A stretch of 64,000 bases of DNA from Haematobia irritans (taxonomy: Eukaryota; Arthropoda; Insecta; Diptera; Muscidae): the NCBI RefSeq assembly GCF_050003625.1, contig NC_134397.1, forward strand, positions 273,538,070 to 273,602,069, written 5' to 3'. The first letter of the stretch is position 1; every line of letters begins with the position of its first letter. This document shows, in pieces, positions 1-12,105 of this stretch. The translations under genes and the position numbers were made by a program. A model generated the notes under the pieces. The model was not told the DNA's origin, ran no database searches, and worked only from the letters and a program-made list of their open reading frames with translations.

Positions 1-405
1 TTTTGTTTCAAATTGGTTAAAAACAGAGTAAGAATACATAAAATGGTACAAATCATTTAAATTTTGTCGAAAAAAATGTTAAATCCAATCTGAAAAAATT
101 GTGAATTTTTGAAAATAGTTGAGGTCAAACGTTTCCGACGTTTCTCCATTAAAAAATAAAAAAAATTATAAAAATTATTTATTTGACAAAATATCACAGA
201 ATTTTTTAATTTACATCCAAAACATTGAATTCGGATCACACCTAAAGAAGTGATGCAAATTCAGTGCAACGGCTGTTGAAATGGAGGACTTCCGTCCTAT
301 GACAAGCCCATGTTAAATTCATCGCTTCTGCGTCAATTTTGCACCACTTCCGGATCCAAAAAGAATATTTTCATTACATTTTTGGCGACACTTTTTTGCT
401 GGGCG
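1..405 (+). mobile_element. Family G non-autonomous element, copy 1
   Basis: Similar to the stretches at 8137-9404 and (reverse) 61385-61660: shared stretches include 'tttttgaaaatatttgatg', 'atttatttgtcaaaatatca', 'catgttaaattcat' and 'tttttggcgacac'. The right end reads, in reverse, CGCCCAGCAAAAAAGTGTCG, close to the family H terminus CACCCAGAAAAAAGTG. The left end is at or beyond the window edge. No coding sequence is recognisable. The family assignment rests on these three copies only. Confidence 0.6.
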
Positions 406-867
406 ACTGACTGACTATACACGTTTCCGAAAAATTCCTAAAAAGCATTAAAAATAAGGCCCAATGAATTAAAGCTCCAAATAGACAACGAAATAAACCC
501 TAAAGGTAAGAAATATAATAATAATTCTAGAGATAATTTTTGCAAGCAATTTAAGTATATTCGAGACTGGTCCGATAAAAAACTCGCATATTCGTTTTAC
601 CGCATGTGGAAGTCAAAGTGTTCGCAATATCTGGAAAAATTGATGTGGATAGGTGAAACTTAAACCTTGCACAAAATGTTGAACATAAGTTATTGGCTTG
701 ATGCGTGGAGAAACAATGAGGCCATTTCCATTCCCATGTCAGCGGATTTTTCGTTACGAATGAATCGCTGGATCCAACTCATTGACCATATGCAACATCA
801 ATCCTACGTATCATGTGTCGTCCATTTTTCTTGATTGGAAGGGTAGGCTTATTGCGGGAAACCTCCT
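406..867. other. Unassigned AT-rich sequence
   Basis: No gene, tandem repeat or terminal structure recognised. Open frames here are short and unlike any protein I know. Confidence 0.6.
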
Positions 868-1201
868 CCGTATGCAATGGTTAACATGTTCGCCTTGCAT
901 ACACAAGGTCGTGGGTTCGATTCCTGCTTCGACCGAACACCAAAAAGTTTTTCAGCGGTGGATTATCCCACCTCAGTAATATTGGTGACCTTTCTGCGTG
1001 TTTCAAAGCTTCTCTTAGTGGTTTCACTGTAATGTGAAACGCCGTTCGGACTCGGCTATAAAAAGGAGGTCCATTGTCATTGAGCTTAACATGGAATCGG
1101 ACAGCACTCAGTGATAAGAGAGAAGTTCACCACTTTGGTATCACAATGAACAGAATAGTCTAAGTGAGCCTGATACATCGGGCTGCCACCTAACCTAACC
1201 T
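868..1201 (+). mobile_element. tRNA-derived SINE with CCTAA tail
   Basis: The head carries a degenerate RNA polymerase III box A (TGCAATGGTTAACATG, about 882-897) and a good box B (GGTTCGATTCC, about 915-925). A tRNA-unrelated body follows ('aaaaggaggtccattgtcat', 'tgataagagagaagttcacc', 'gagcctgatacatcgggctg'), ending in CCTAACCTAACCT. A reverse copy at 2000-2257 shares body and tail, and the head recurs in reverse at 34764-34870, where box A is better preserved (TGGTGCAATGGTTAGCATG). The anticodon-like TTGCAT suggests a tRNA-Ala ancestor, which is inference. Like other SINEs it would need a partner LINE to move. Confidence 0.8.
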
Positions 1202-1214
1202 CTCACATTCATCA

Positions 1215-1893
1215 ATGGAGCAGACCCTTCAGCCGGATCGGATGAAATTTGCTTCTCTTACAGGCTCCGCAAGCCAAATCGGGGGATCGGTTTATATTGG
1301 GGCTATATATATAATTATTGAAAGATGTGGACCAATTTCTGCATAGTTGTTAGAGACCATATACTTACACCATGTACCACATTTCAGCCGGATCGGATGA
1401 AATTTTCTTCTCTTAGAGGCTCCGCAAGCCAAATCTGGGGATCGGTTTATATGGCGGCTATATATAATTATGGACCGATGTGGACCAATTTTTGCATGGT
1501 TGTTAGAGACCGTATAATAACACCATGTACCAAATTTCAACCGGAGCGGATGAAATTTGCTTCTTTTACAGGGTCTGCAAGCCAAATTTGGGGGTTCGTT
1601 TATATGGGGGCTATACGTAAAAGTGGACCGATATGGCCCATTTGCAATACCATCCGACCTACATCAATAACAACTACTTGTGCCAAATTTCAAGTCGATA
1701 GCTTGTTTTGTTCGGAAGTTAGCGTGATTTCAACAGACGGACGGACGGATGGGCATGCTCAGATCGACTCAGAATTTCACCATGAAACAGAATATATATA
1801 CTTTATGGGGTCTTAGGGCAAAATTTCGATGTGTTACAAACGGAATGACAAGGTTAATATACCCCCATCCTATGGTGGAGGGTATAAAAATGC
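1215..1893 (+). mobile_element. Modular family A, 5'-truncated copy
   Basis: Contains about two and a half 153-bp units, the transition 'cgtaaaagtggaccgatatg', the GACGGACGGAT tract and the terminal hairpin, ending 'ggtggagggtataaaaa'. The left hairpin module is missing. Confidence 0.8.
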
Positions 1894-1999
1894 GCTTTTT
1901 GAAACCTTGCCCTAATTTTCATTGTAGATGAATATGTGTGTGCGTGTGCACATACGGATTTGTGTTTGTATTGATATATTTGAGAAATTTGTATGATGG

Positions 2000-2257
2000 C
2001 TAGGTTAGGTTAGGTTAGGTGGCAGCCCGATATATCAGGCTCACTTAGACCATTGTGATACCACATTGGTGAACTTCTCTCTTATCACTGAGTGCTGCCC
2101 GATTCCATGTTAAGCTCCATGACAAGGGACCTCCTTTTTATAGCCGAGTCCGAACGGCGTTTCACATTGCAGTGAAACCACTTAGAGAAGCTTTGAAACC
2201 CTCAGAAATGTCACCAGCATTACTGAGGTGGGATAATCCACCGCTGAAAAATTAAAA
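2000..2257 (-). mobile_element. SINE, reverse copy, 5'-truncated
   Basis: Begins with four TTAGG units (tail in reverse) and runs through 'ggtggcagcccgatatatca' to 'ataatccaccgctgaaaaa', matching the body of the SINE at 868-1201. The tRNA-like head is missing, a usual outcome of incomplete reverse transcription. Confidence 0.8.
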
Positions 2258-2750
2258 GTGTACTTGCAAACAACAAACATCTGTTAAATCCTCAAATCAA
2301 CGAAATCTCGTTATTTTGCCAGTCCAAAGAGATTTGAGTTCTAAATAGCGAGATTTCGTGATATTAGATATAAAAAATTTCTTATATTATTTACTAATAT
2401 TGTGCTAAAATGAAATGGTACTAAATCAGTTTGGAAAAAGTACTTTTCTAAGCCAAAAGGTACAGTTTCGTCGTTGAGCTAATAACAACAAAGTTAAATC
2501 GCTCATGGACTTTTCGCATACAGAGAATATTTTTCAAAGATCACTAGCCATATTATCACGGGTTCGAGTCCTGCTTTTTAATTTCCTTTCATCAAGTAAA
2601 CCTTTGATACCTTACATTACTTTGGAAAGTGTTTTTCATTACAGCTACTAATCATTGTGTTTTTATGTATTTGCTGCTTTGTTAATCGTATAGAACGGAT
2701 CTTCATTTACTCCAAATGTACCAAAAAAATTACAAGAGTGTCTACTTTAT
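2258..2750. other. Unassigned spacer with a hairpin
   Basis: No gene seen. It holds the hairpin at 2300-2359 and an isolated box-B-like GGGTTCGAGTCC near 2561-2572 without a matching box A. Confidence 0.5.
2300..2359. repeat. 17-bp inverted repeat (hairpin)
   Basis: Arm ACGAAATCTCGTTATTT (2300-2316) pairs with AAATAGCGAGATTTCGT (2343-2359), 16 of 17 positions, around a 26-base loop. A second pair, CTCAAATC (2291-2298) with GATTTGAG (2331-2338), would compete or interlock. No element boundary is attached. Confidence 0.7.
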
Positions 2751-2832
2751 CAGTGGGTCAAATATTGTGGTGAGGCCAAAGATTTCATATTCTTAAAATA
2801 GGAATGCGAATTTTGCTTAACACAGAAGACTC

Positions 2833-4371
2833 ATTTTTATCCCCACCACCATAGAATGGTGAGGGGAGTATTATAAGTTTGTCATTCCGTTTGTAACACA
2901 TCGAAATATCGATTTCCGACTATATAAAGTATATATATTCTTGATCAGGGAGAAATTCTAAGACGATATAACGATGTCCGTCTGTCTGTCTGTTTTAATC
3001 ACGCTACAGTCTTCAATAATGAAACAATCGGGCTGAAATTTTGCACAAACTCGTCTTTTGTCTGCAGGCAGGTCAAGTTCGAAGATGGGCTATATCGGTC
3101 CAGGTTTTGATATAGTCCCCATATAAACCGACCTCCCGATTTGGGGTCTTGGGCCTATAGAAATCGTAGTTTTTTATCCAATTTGCCTGAAATTTGAAAT
3201 CTAGAGGTATTTTATGACCATAACGAGGTGTGCCAAAAATGGTGAGTATCGGTCCATGGTTTGGTATAGCCCCCATATAGACCGATTTCCCGATTTTACT
3301 TCTTGCGCTTCTAGAAACCGCAGTTTTTATTCAATTTACCTGAAATTGGAAATCTAGAGATATTGTAGGACCACAAATACGTGTGCCAAAAATTGTGAGT
3401 ATCGGTCCATATTTTGGTATAGCCCCCATATAGACCGATCTCCCGATTTTACTTCTTTGGCTTAGAGAAATCGCAGTTTTTATTCAATTTACCTGAAATT
3501 GGAAATCTAGAGGTATTGTAGGACCACAAATACGTGTGCCAAAAATTGTGAGTATCGGTCCATATTTTGGTATACCCCCCATATAGACCGATCTCCCGAT
3601 TTTACTTCTTGGGCTTAGAGAAACCGCAGTTTTTATTCAATTTACCTGAAATTGGAAATCTAGAGGTATTTTAGGACCATAAAGAGGTGTGCCGAAAATG
3701 GAGAGTATCGGTCCATATTTTGGTATAGCCCCCATATAGACCGATTTCCCGATTTTACTTCTTGGGCTTCTAGAATCCGAAGTTTTTATTCTATTTGCCT
3801 GAAATTGGAAATCTAGAGGTATTTTCGAGTGTGCCGAAAACGGTGAGTATCGGTCCATATTTTAGTATAGCCCCCATAAGAACGATCTCCCGATTTAACT
3901 CCTTGGGTTTCTAGAAACTGTAGTTTTTATCTGATTTGCCTGAAATTGTAAATATTCTGGTATTTTAGGCTCACGTAAACGTGTATCGGATTAAGTTTTT
4001 ATCGGTCCATTTGGTAATGCCTCCATATAGACCACTTCACTTCTTGAGGGTGTAGAAGGCGCACTGATCATGAAAATTGCTTGAAACTCAATGTAAAATT
4101 TCCAGATTTTACTTCTACAGATTTAAGATTTCAAATCAAGACGGTTATTTTATAATTTTCTTGCACACTTACAAGAGATGTTAATGATTCCTTTAAAACT
4201 CAAACAAAAATGGCTCTTATAAATCCAGAATCTGATATAGTCCTCATAGGTGAAATCTTTAAATTTATCTTCGGGAAGTGTCCTCAAGTCCTCAAGCCCT
4301 CCTGAAATTTCAAAGCAAACTCTAATATTTGGTTCATGGCCCGTCCGAACTTAGTGCTGTATATACTTGTT
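2833..4371 (-). mobile_element. Modular family B, near full length
   Basis: On the reverse strand it starts with 'aacaagtatatacagcacta' and ends 'ctcaccattctatggtggtg' plus GGGGATAAAAA, the terminal hairpin. From the terminal side inward it holds the GTCTGTCTGTCTG tract (about 2978-2993), then the 153-bp array, then the left module. Flanks on both sides are family D, so both ends are well fixed. No target duplication is evident. Confidence 0.8.
3100..3990 (-). repeat. Family B 153-bp tandem array
   Basis: The marker 'atagcccccatatagaccga' recurs at 3266, 3419, 3572 and 3725, exactly 153 bases apart; the next copy at 3867 is 142 away because of a deletion. Read in reverse, the unit can be open for 51 codons, beginning MGAIPKYGPI and ending KIGKSVY. 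Confidence 0.9.
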
Positions 4372-4739
4372 CTTATATAATTTTTTCCTTGTCCAAAAGT
4401 CGCTGAACTTTATAATGAAGTAGTTCTGTCCTCATAGTTTAGTAATTCAACTTAAAACTTGGTGTTTTCCTACACTTTATATTAAAAACGAGTTTACTTG
4501 GCAAACATTATACTTGAAGTCGAGTCTGTTGTCGTCAACACTTTTTTATAGGATAGCTCATGAAAAAAAGGACTGAAAAAAAAAGAATAAAAAAAATTTG
4601 TTTCCAAGAATCAAGTACTCAAAACTCAAATTTAAAAGAGAATTGTAGCTAAAAATATTCTTACTTCAATGCTCAGCTTCTTTGGTTCGGACTCATTAAT
4701 GTACAAAATCCTTGGAACAAGACATGTTTTTTTTCAGTG

Positions 4740-6318
4740 TAAGTACTCATTGACTTATATAAAAATTCGCCATCATTTAATATGTAAGTTGAATAGTTTA
4801 ACCGCTTTGATCATACCAACCCATAATGCAAATCCCAATTTTGAATTCTTAGCAAAAGAGGAAATATGTTAAGTACTTGGACAAAAGTGGCGGCAATACT
4901 AGTAGCAAAGTCGTCCAAAGTCTATCTAGCATGAGTACCACTGATTTCGTTCGCTTAATGCAATCAGCATCAATAACATCATTCATTTACTTCTGTAAGG
5001 GGTGAAACTTTGTCCATCAACTCTTACTCCTTCATCATCATCAGGCATCATTCCTACATCAGACCAAGCAAACGTGGGTCCCCGTCCCTCATTTGTACGC
5101 TTGGATTCAATGTGATTTTAATTTTAATGAAAAATTACATATTTTTTCCGTGAGCATTGAACGACAAGGGTTTGCCGTTTGGGTGTTCACATAAGTCCTT
5201 TTAAGTCCTCCTGCGAAAGACATTGGGTGCTGGCAACAACACAGCGGTGAATGCCAGTCGCACAGGCCTGAACACAAATTTTCTTCGCGGAAACGGAAAA
5301 ACGTCCAAACATATCCCATTTTATTTTCCACATTCATTAGAAATTATGGGCCTTATTGGACCTATTTATTTATTGTTGTTTTAACGCCAAATGAAGGCAT
5401 TGTGCTGTTTCAGCAAGAGCAGTGTTTTGGTCGTTCTTTCCATTCCCACTCACAAAAAAAAAAATAAAAGAAAAGCGAAAATGAAAATTACAACGCAGTT
5501 ATTTTCTTTTGTTTGTCCACAAAACCAAAAGTTAAAAATGCCAATTAACCATTTTGGTTGCAAAAAACAAAAAAAAAACGAACAAGGCAAAAAAGGGGAA
5601 AGATTTATCTCTTCATTGCCGCGCCGACAATGTGCCATTGCCAAGGCGAATGAAAGGAAATATTAAAGAGAGGAGTTTCCACTACTCCCGGGGATCCTTT
5701 CCATGGTTGGACCATCCGACAAACTGCAATATTTGCCTTCTCATCCCTCCCAGAACAGCTCTCTTGATATTGATTGAATTCCATTCTTGGAGATTTTTAT
5801 TACTTTCTGCAAAATTGAGATTCTATTTGCGTGATAAGATTCGCCAAAGGACGAAAAGGATACACATAAATTATGGGAAAATGTATTACAAAGTGATGTG
5901 ATTGTGATTGATGTTCGATGGGGACGGTAAAAGAGCGATGACAGTGTCGTCGATGAGAACAATGTTGCTATGGTGTGTACACGATTGAACACCCATGAAT
6001 AGCGGGCGGGCGGCTGAGGAGGTGGTGACAATTGCAAAGATATTTAATTTTACACAGAACGTGCAAGTATATTGGTTTGACTAAATGTAGCAAAGTCCTT
6101 TCAATGGCAAACTATGAAGTCTGTCTGAAGTGCAGTCTCAAGACAGGTAACACTATTGAAATAAAAAATATTATCACCTTAATCGATCTCATTATTAAAA
6201 CAAGTCAGTATAGTAGAAAGTCGTTGGAGGTGAAGAAATTCGTTTGAGTATATCATACACGTAATAAAATTGTTAGTAAACCTTAGTAAATTTCTGTGAT
6301 AACCCTAAATCTCATCCA
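4740..6318. other. Unassigned 1.6 kb, no gene recognised
   Basis: A-rich and T-rich runs and several small open frames on both strands (for example 5391-5666 forward and 5741-6037 reverse) overlap one another and resemble no known protein. Possibly unique host sequence. Confidence 0.5.
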
Positions 6319-6971
6319 CACTGAAAAAAATATTGTCGTGAGGTCAAAGATTTCATGTCTTTAAAATACGAATACAAATTTTGCTTAGCATAGAAGACGC
6401 ATTTCTCTAAAATAAAGTTATTTTCCTTGTCCAAAAGTCGATAAACTTTTCAATGAAGTCGTATTGTCCTTATAATTAAGTGATTTGACTTAAAAATGGG
6501 TATCTTAACATGAAAGAAAAAATTTATAGGCTAAGGTCAACTTGACTTTAATAATTCAGAAAAATTCTTTAAATTTAATGAAATTGTCTTTAAATTTGTT
6601 GTCTTTTTGCATCTTGACTACAAAGCAAAAAATCGTTCAAATATAGGACATGTTTTCAAAACTTTATTTTAAAGAAGTTTTTTACTTCAAACATAGCATA
6701 ATTTCTACTGGAAGTCGAGTCCGAATTTGGAAAATAAAGTTGTCGTTAACTCGTTTTGAAAGGACTTTGATAGCGTATGAAGAAAAAAGCTGAGAAAGCG
6801 AAAAATTAAAATTTGCTTCCTAGAAGCAAGTACAAAAAACCTAAATTTAAAAGAGAATTGTGTCTTAAAAGTATCCTTACTTGTATTCTCCACTTCTTTG
6901 GCTCGGAATCAATACCAAATTTTTTAAAGTAAAGACAAAATCTTTGGAACCGAGTATGCTTTTTTTCAGTG
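6319..6971 (-). mobile_element. Family D element, full length (653 bp)
   Basis: Begins CACTGAAAAAAATATTG and ends TTTTTTTCAGTG, a 12-bp terminal inverted repeat, and is flanked on both sides by the dinucleotide CA (6317-6318 and 6972-6973). It is the reverse-orientation partner of the 655-bp copy at 14752-15406. No coding sequence; it would have to be moved by an enzyme from elsewhere. Confidence 0.85.
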
Positions 6972-6984
6972 CATGTGGCTGATA

Positions 6985-8136
6985 CTTTACACTATCAGCC
7001 TTCAATAATGGCGCTATCGTCGTGAAATTTGCCACAGATTCGTTTTTTGTTTGCAGGCAGGTCAAGTTCGAAGATGGGCTATATCGGTCCAAGTTTTGAT
7101 GTAGTCTCCATATAAACCGACTTCTCGATTTGGGGTCTAGGGCTTATAAAAACCGTAGTTTTTATCCAATTTGCGTAAAATTGCAAATCTAGAGGTACTT
7201 GACGACCATAAAAAGGTGTGCCGAAAATGGTGCCCATCGGTCCATATTTTGGTATAGTCCCCATATAGACCGATCTCCCGATTTTGCTTCTTGGGCTTCT
7301 TGGGCTTCTAGGAACTGTATTTACTATCCGATTTGCCTGAAATTGGAACCATAAAGAGGTGTTCGAAAATGGTCCGTATAGGTCCATGTTTTGGTATAGC
7401 CCCCATATAGATTTGGTTCTTGGGCGTCTAGAAACTGTATTTTCCATCCGATTTGCCTGAAATTGAAAATCTAGAGGTATTTTAGGACCATAAAGTGGTG
7501 TGTCGAAAATGGTCCGTATCGGTCCATGTTTTGGTATAGCCGCCATAAAGACCGATCTCCCGATTTTTATTCTTGGGCTTCTATTAACTGTATTTATTAC
7601 CCGATTTGTTTGAAATTGGAAATCTAGAGGTATTTTGGGACCACAAATAGGTGTGCCGAAATTGAGGTGTATCGGTCCATTTTTTTGTATAACCCCAATA
7701 TAGACCGATATCCCGATTATACTTCTTGGGCGTCTAGAGACTATATTTTCTAGCCGAGTTGCTTGAAATTGAAAATCTAAAGGTATTTTAAGATCACAAA
7801 TAGGTGTGTTGCAAATGGTGCCTATCGGTCCATGTTTTGGTATAGCCCCCGTATAGACCTAACTCCCGAATTTATTTCTAGGACTCCCGGAATCCGGCTG
7901 ACCACAAATTGGTCAGCCGAATATGGTGTGTGTCTACCCATGTTTTAGTATAGCCTCCACATAGACCGATCTCCAGATTTAACTCCTTGGGCTTCTAGAA
8001 ACCATAGTTTTTATCCGATTTGCACAAAAATGTAAATATACTGGAATTTTAGACCCTCAAAAATCTGTATCGCATTTATGTTTACCGGTCCGTTTGGTAA
8101 GTCATCGATATAGACCGATTTAACTTCTTCAGGGTA
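6985..8136 (-). mobile_element. Modular family B, truncated at both ends
   Basis: Begins inside the B right module ('caggcaggtcaagttcgaag') directly beside the D element and runs through six or more 153-bp units ('atagcccccatatagaccga') to 'tagaccgatttaacttcttc', where family G begins. Neither terminal hairpin is present. Confidence 0.75.
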
Positions 8137-8378
8137 CACCCAAAGAAAAAATATTTTCAAACGGAATGAAATTTTAGACAAACGAAATTCCCCTTTCGTC
8201 TAAAGAATCCCTTCTAGAAAAATTCCGAATTTTTGAAAATATTTGATGACAAACGTTCCAGACATGAAAAATGATAAAAAAATTTAAAAATTATTTATTT
8301 GTCAAAATATCACAAAATTTCTTATAATGGTGGACATCCGTCTTATGACAAGTCCATGTTAAATTCATTGCACCTCCG

Positions 8379-9351
8379 CACGCTCATAAAAAATTGCTTC
8401 TGTAACATATACTACCAAACATATTTTGCTTCAAGCATGTACATTTTTGGGTATTGCCCAAACATTTATATGTTTGATCTCTTCCAATATATAATATGTT
8501 AGAAAGCATATTAGTCTAAACAATATATGTTTGGTTAGTCTAAGTTCCAAACATTTTGTATTTTTGCATCCAAATTCAATAATGTTGTCTTCCAAAAAAC
8601 AATATGTTATTATGTGAACATATAATATGTTTGGAAGCATTTTGCACCCAAAAATATTATATGCTTAAAAAAAATTCTCCCAAACAATATTGTGCTCAAA
8701 ATTTTATTTATTTATATATTTACAATCATAACGAATTATGAAAATAAACAGGTAATATAGGTGCTAACAACATAGGTTTTCGACCTGAATGCTCAAAATT
8801 TTGTTTCTGCCCAATTGTATATTCCCCCACATCTTTCTCACTTCCACGAGATTTTTTAGTTCTTAGCACCTTTTTCTGTAATACAAACATTGTAGAAGAA
8901 ATTATTCAATTGTATGATTTTTTTTATTTTAATTTTACCTTTTGCCGGACGGGGATTCGAACAGCGGACCACACAGTTTGTAAGGATCAAAGAAGTAGCT
9001 GATCAATTGCCCAAGGAAAAATAAAATGTTAATTTTGTAATAACAAGCAACAACCACCAACTTAATTCAATATCGCTCCCTGTTAAACAGCGCTCCAAGC
9101 TACTAAACACATATATGTTTATAGGCTATTTCTAAATTAATATATGTTTGCATCCAAGCATATTATATTTACAAACATTTTATGTCCCAAACATAATATG
9201 TTCTAACATATTAACATATATGTCCCAAACATGTTATGCTAGTTTATGAACATTATATGCTTGCACTAAAAAATATTGTGTTTAAAAATTTGTGTTCCAA
9301 ACATATAATGTTTATAGCCAAACATATGAAAAACAGTATTTTTCATCCGTG
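8379..9351 (+). mobile_element. Family E element, 973 bp
   Basis: Starts CACGCTCATAAAAAATTGCT and ends AGTATTTTTCATCCGTG. The dinucleotide CG flanks both ends and occurs once in the unoccupied paralogous site near 350. The outer thirds are full of CAAACATATAATGTTTGG-like short palindromes; the middle is a tRNA-like segment. No coding sequence. Confidence 0.85.
8941..9016 (-). other. tRNA-like box B segment inside family E
   Basis: In reverse it reads 'tgtggtccgctgttcgaatc' followed by CCCGTCCGGCAAAAGG. GTTCGAATCCCC fits a tRNA T-loop/box B. A canonical box A and paired acceptor arms are not evident. The same segment recurs in both other E copies (forward near 18050-18130, reverse near 18760-18835). 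Confidence 0.5.
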
Positions 9352-9404
9352 CGGACCCAAAAAGAACATTTTCACTACTTTTTTGGCGACACTTTCTTTT
9401 TGCA

Positions 9405-10484
9405 GGAATGTCCTTATTATCAAAATTAAGCGGTACATATTTATGGAAGTTTTATCAAAATCTGAACGGATACGCCTGATAGTTTTCAAACCCAATTTTC
9501 CACACAGTAATACTTTGAAAAATCTGTACTAAATAGGTATAAGATCGGCTAAGAAATTTAAAAGGTTTCTTGATAAGTTGGTACCTGATATATAGGTAAA
9601 TGGGAGATATATCCAAATCTGATCCAACCTGAACGATATTACAAGGGTATATTATATGAATTTTCAGTGACATCGGTTAATTGATGATGTCCATATTTTT
9701 CAATAAGATTATTATCTATGGTTATATTCATGCACTATACTGGATTTTATTATTACATTGAGCCGATTTTGAGTAAAATCGGTTAATAAATATGATTTTT
9801 TGCACGTATAGTTGGTACTAGAGATGGTCCGAGTAACAAGTTTTTTTTTGGTTTTCTACTGTCAAAAAGTTGTAAGCGTCGAAAACGTCATATATACCTG
9901 TATAAAAAGTAAATAACGTAGTAAGTGTCAATAATTCCTATAGGATGTTTAGATTTGATTTCTAATTATTTTTTTAATATCCCACAGTATGAAAACGCCA
10001 TATTGAAGAATTTCGTTTTTATAAAATATTGAAATTTTTATTCAAAAGGAATTTGCAATATTTTTCCAAAAAGCTCTTCAAATTGTTGAAAATATGAAAA
10101 TTTTTGCAAAAATCGGAATTAGCTACAATGTGTTGGGTATATAAAATTATAAAATACCAACCACGTCGATTTATATATGACTTTGTGTTTTAATATTCGA
10201 CTTTGGGCGATATTAGCATTTTCTTACTCTTACATGGTGGGTATATATAATTATGTGGCGATATGGATAAATTTTTTCATGTTTGTTTTATTTATTTAAA
10301 CGTTTAATTAAAAACATACAATAAAACAATAACATAGCCTCAGCGCCTTTAAGACATTTTTGAGGCAAGTTGGCAAGATAACAACTACTCAAAATTTTTT
10401 AATTAAGAAGTAACCTAAAACTATCTAATATTTTAAAATTAATTTAATTAATTGAATATAGTAAATAATTCAAATTACAAATTA
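9405..10484. other. Unassigned 1.1 kb
   Basis: No gene recognised. Near 10225-10290 lies 'gtgggtatatataattatgt', a decayed scrap of a family A unit; 10270-10460 is A/T-rich without structure I can name. Confidence 0.45.
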
Positions 10485-10669
10485 CAGTCGAAGCTCTGTT
10501 TAACGAATATCCCATTTAGCGAAAATCCAATTTAACGAACGTCCAAATTTTTAACACTGAGTATTCTAATAACGAACAGTTGAACAAAATTTACGTTCGA
10601 TTTAACGAAAAAGCTTTTATTCTTAAGAATATAAACAACAAACAATCAGCAATGACGATAGTGAGAATG
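10485..10669 (+). mobile_element. Possible pogo/Tc1-like element end
   Basis: Begins CAGTCGAAGCTCTGTTTAAC and continues with repeated 'tttaacgaa' and 'tttagcgaa' motifs, as in many pogo-type termini (family knowledge). No matching right end was found, so it is a fragment or a misreading. Family H is inserted at its downstream side. Confidence 0.3.
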
Positions 10670-12105
10670 CACCCAGAAAAAAGTGACCCCTTCTTTAAGT
10701 TAAAATGAACTCATTGTGAAGAAAGTTGAACTTCGTATAGCGCCAAAGACATTTTTATTTGTTTGAACGATGTGATTTTCGTAGAAATTAGGAATAATGC
10801 ATTCCATATATTAGTTAACATTTTCCTATATTTATATACCACTATACAACAGAATGAAAAAATTTAACTAATTTGAATTCATATATGGAATGATTTTATT
10901 GAAATTTTTTCATTCATTTCGACAAATCTTACACATTTGTGGTAAAACTTTTACTTCATAATTAGAACTGCTTACCTTCGTTTTTAAATACAATTTTATT
11001 TATTTCTATAAGCAATTTTATCTTCAATAAAAGACATGTTTTATTAATATATTGAATATATTTATTAAGAATCAACAGCATCGAATCTCTTTGAAATATT
11101 AGTTTATTATTCCACTATTTCCAATTTCCGTGTGATATTATCAACTGTAAAACGCACTTTTTCTTCTTCTTGTACTTTTCACTTTTAATAAGTTGCTGCC
11201 TAACGATTTTGTCCTCCTTTTACAATTTCAATACCTACAAATATAAAAAATCATAAAACATTTTTGTTGCAAAAGGTTAGCGTCATTGAATATTACCTGA
11301 TAATTGAAGATTCCAAAATGAAGACAAATGAAAGGGTTGTTATTCTGCTGGTGTTTTCTTTCTTTATACACTATCACGAACATTGATAGATTTATTTAAA
11401 AAAACGAAAATTTTTCTCACTAATTTAAAATAACAAATATTTTATATATTTTATTTGTTATTTATTATATTATTTTACCATATTATTTTTTAACAATCTC
11501 TCCGTATACCAAAACAACGCGATTCCAACTAAAAAAACAACCGACGCGCAAATATATCGATTACACCCACGCGCAAACAAATCGATTACGATGACAGGTA
11601 TCGATTACAGGTAGACAATAGAAATTTAGGAAAATTTCCTATATTCTAACAAGTGTGTTTCCTTAAGTTTTGAAAGGATTCCATACTTCTTAGTACGAAT
11701 GAACTAAAGTATTTTTCTATGCCAAGTGTTGTTCGTATGTATGAAAAACTTTCTATTATAAAGGAAGTCGCAATTATCATTTTATAAGAAATTTTACTAA
11801 TTTTGAGGAAACTTGGTTTTAGTTCGGTTTTTGTTTATTTTTACGAATGCTTTGTTATCGGTGAATAAAATTTTCTTTTTCAGTAGTAAATTCTTATACC
11901 CAGCGAAGAAAATAGGATGAGTAAAATTCCATGCCTTATTCTAGTTAATGAACTATTCCTAACTGCTTACAGTTTAGGATTTTTTTTACTGAAACGAGTA
12001 AATTTTATTATTTTTCACAAAAATTTACCTTAATGGAAATAAAATGGATAAACTATATTGATGAAAATTTTTTCCTTTAGTTTCGAAGGCACTTTTTTCT
12101 GGGTG
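10670..12105 (+). mobile_element. Family H element, 1436 bp
   Basis: Termini CACCCAGAAAAAAGTGACC and GGCACTTTTTTCTGGGTG form a perfect 16-bp inverted repeat. TG flanks both sides (10668-10669, 12106-12107). The interior is AT-rich and non-coding, with ATCGATTAC repeated near 11550-11615. The only copy seen in the window. Confidence 0.8.

Larger units (their letters stand above)
2751..4739 (-). mobile_element. Family D element, split by a family B element
   Basis: Reverse-strand relative of the full D copies at 6319-6971 and 14752-15406. The outer parts 2751-2832 and 4372-4739 read as consecutive pieces of D ('gaggccaaagatttcat' ... 'ccttgtccaaaagtcg'), ending in TTTTTTTTCAGTG. The 1.5-kb middle is family B, so D was here first. 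Confidence 0.75.
8137..9404 (+). mobile_element. Family G element, copy 2, carrying an E element
   Basis: Starts CACCCAAAGAAAAAATATTT after TA. The G sequence is interrupted between 'attcattgcacctccg' and 'cggacccaaaaagaac'; the copy at 1-405 reads 'cacttccggatccaaaaag' through the same point, so it is the unoccupied site. The right end near 9404 is degenerate. Confidence 0.65.

Noticed and set aside
2540..2590. GGGTTCGAGTCC as a tRNA gene
   Set aside because: No box A, no acceptor pairing and no cloverleaf could be drawn from the surrounding bases.
5391..6037. Overlapping 90- to 115-codon frames as small genes
   Set aside because: Low-complexity Lys/Phe/Ser-rich translations on both strands, typical of A/T-rich non-coding DNA.
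8941..9016. Functional tRNA inside family E
   Set aside because: T-arm pairing is poor, acceptor arms do not pair, and the segment is repeated in every E copy.
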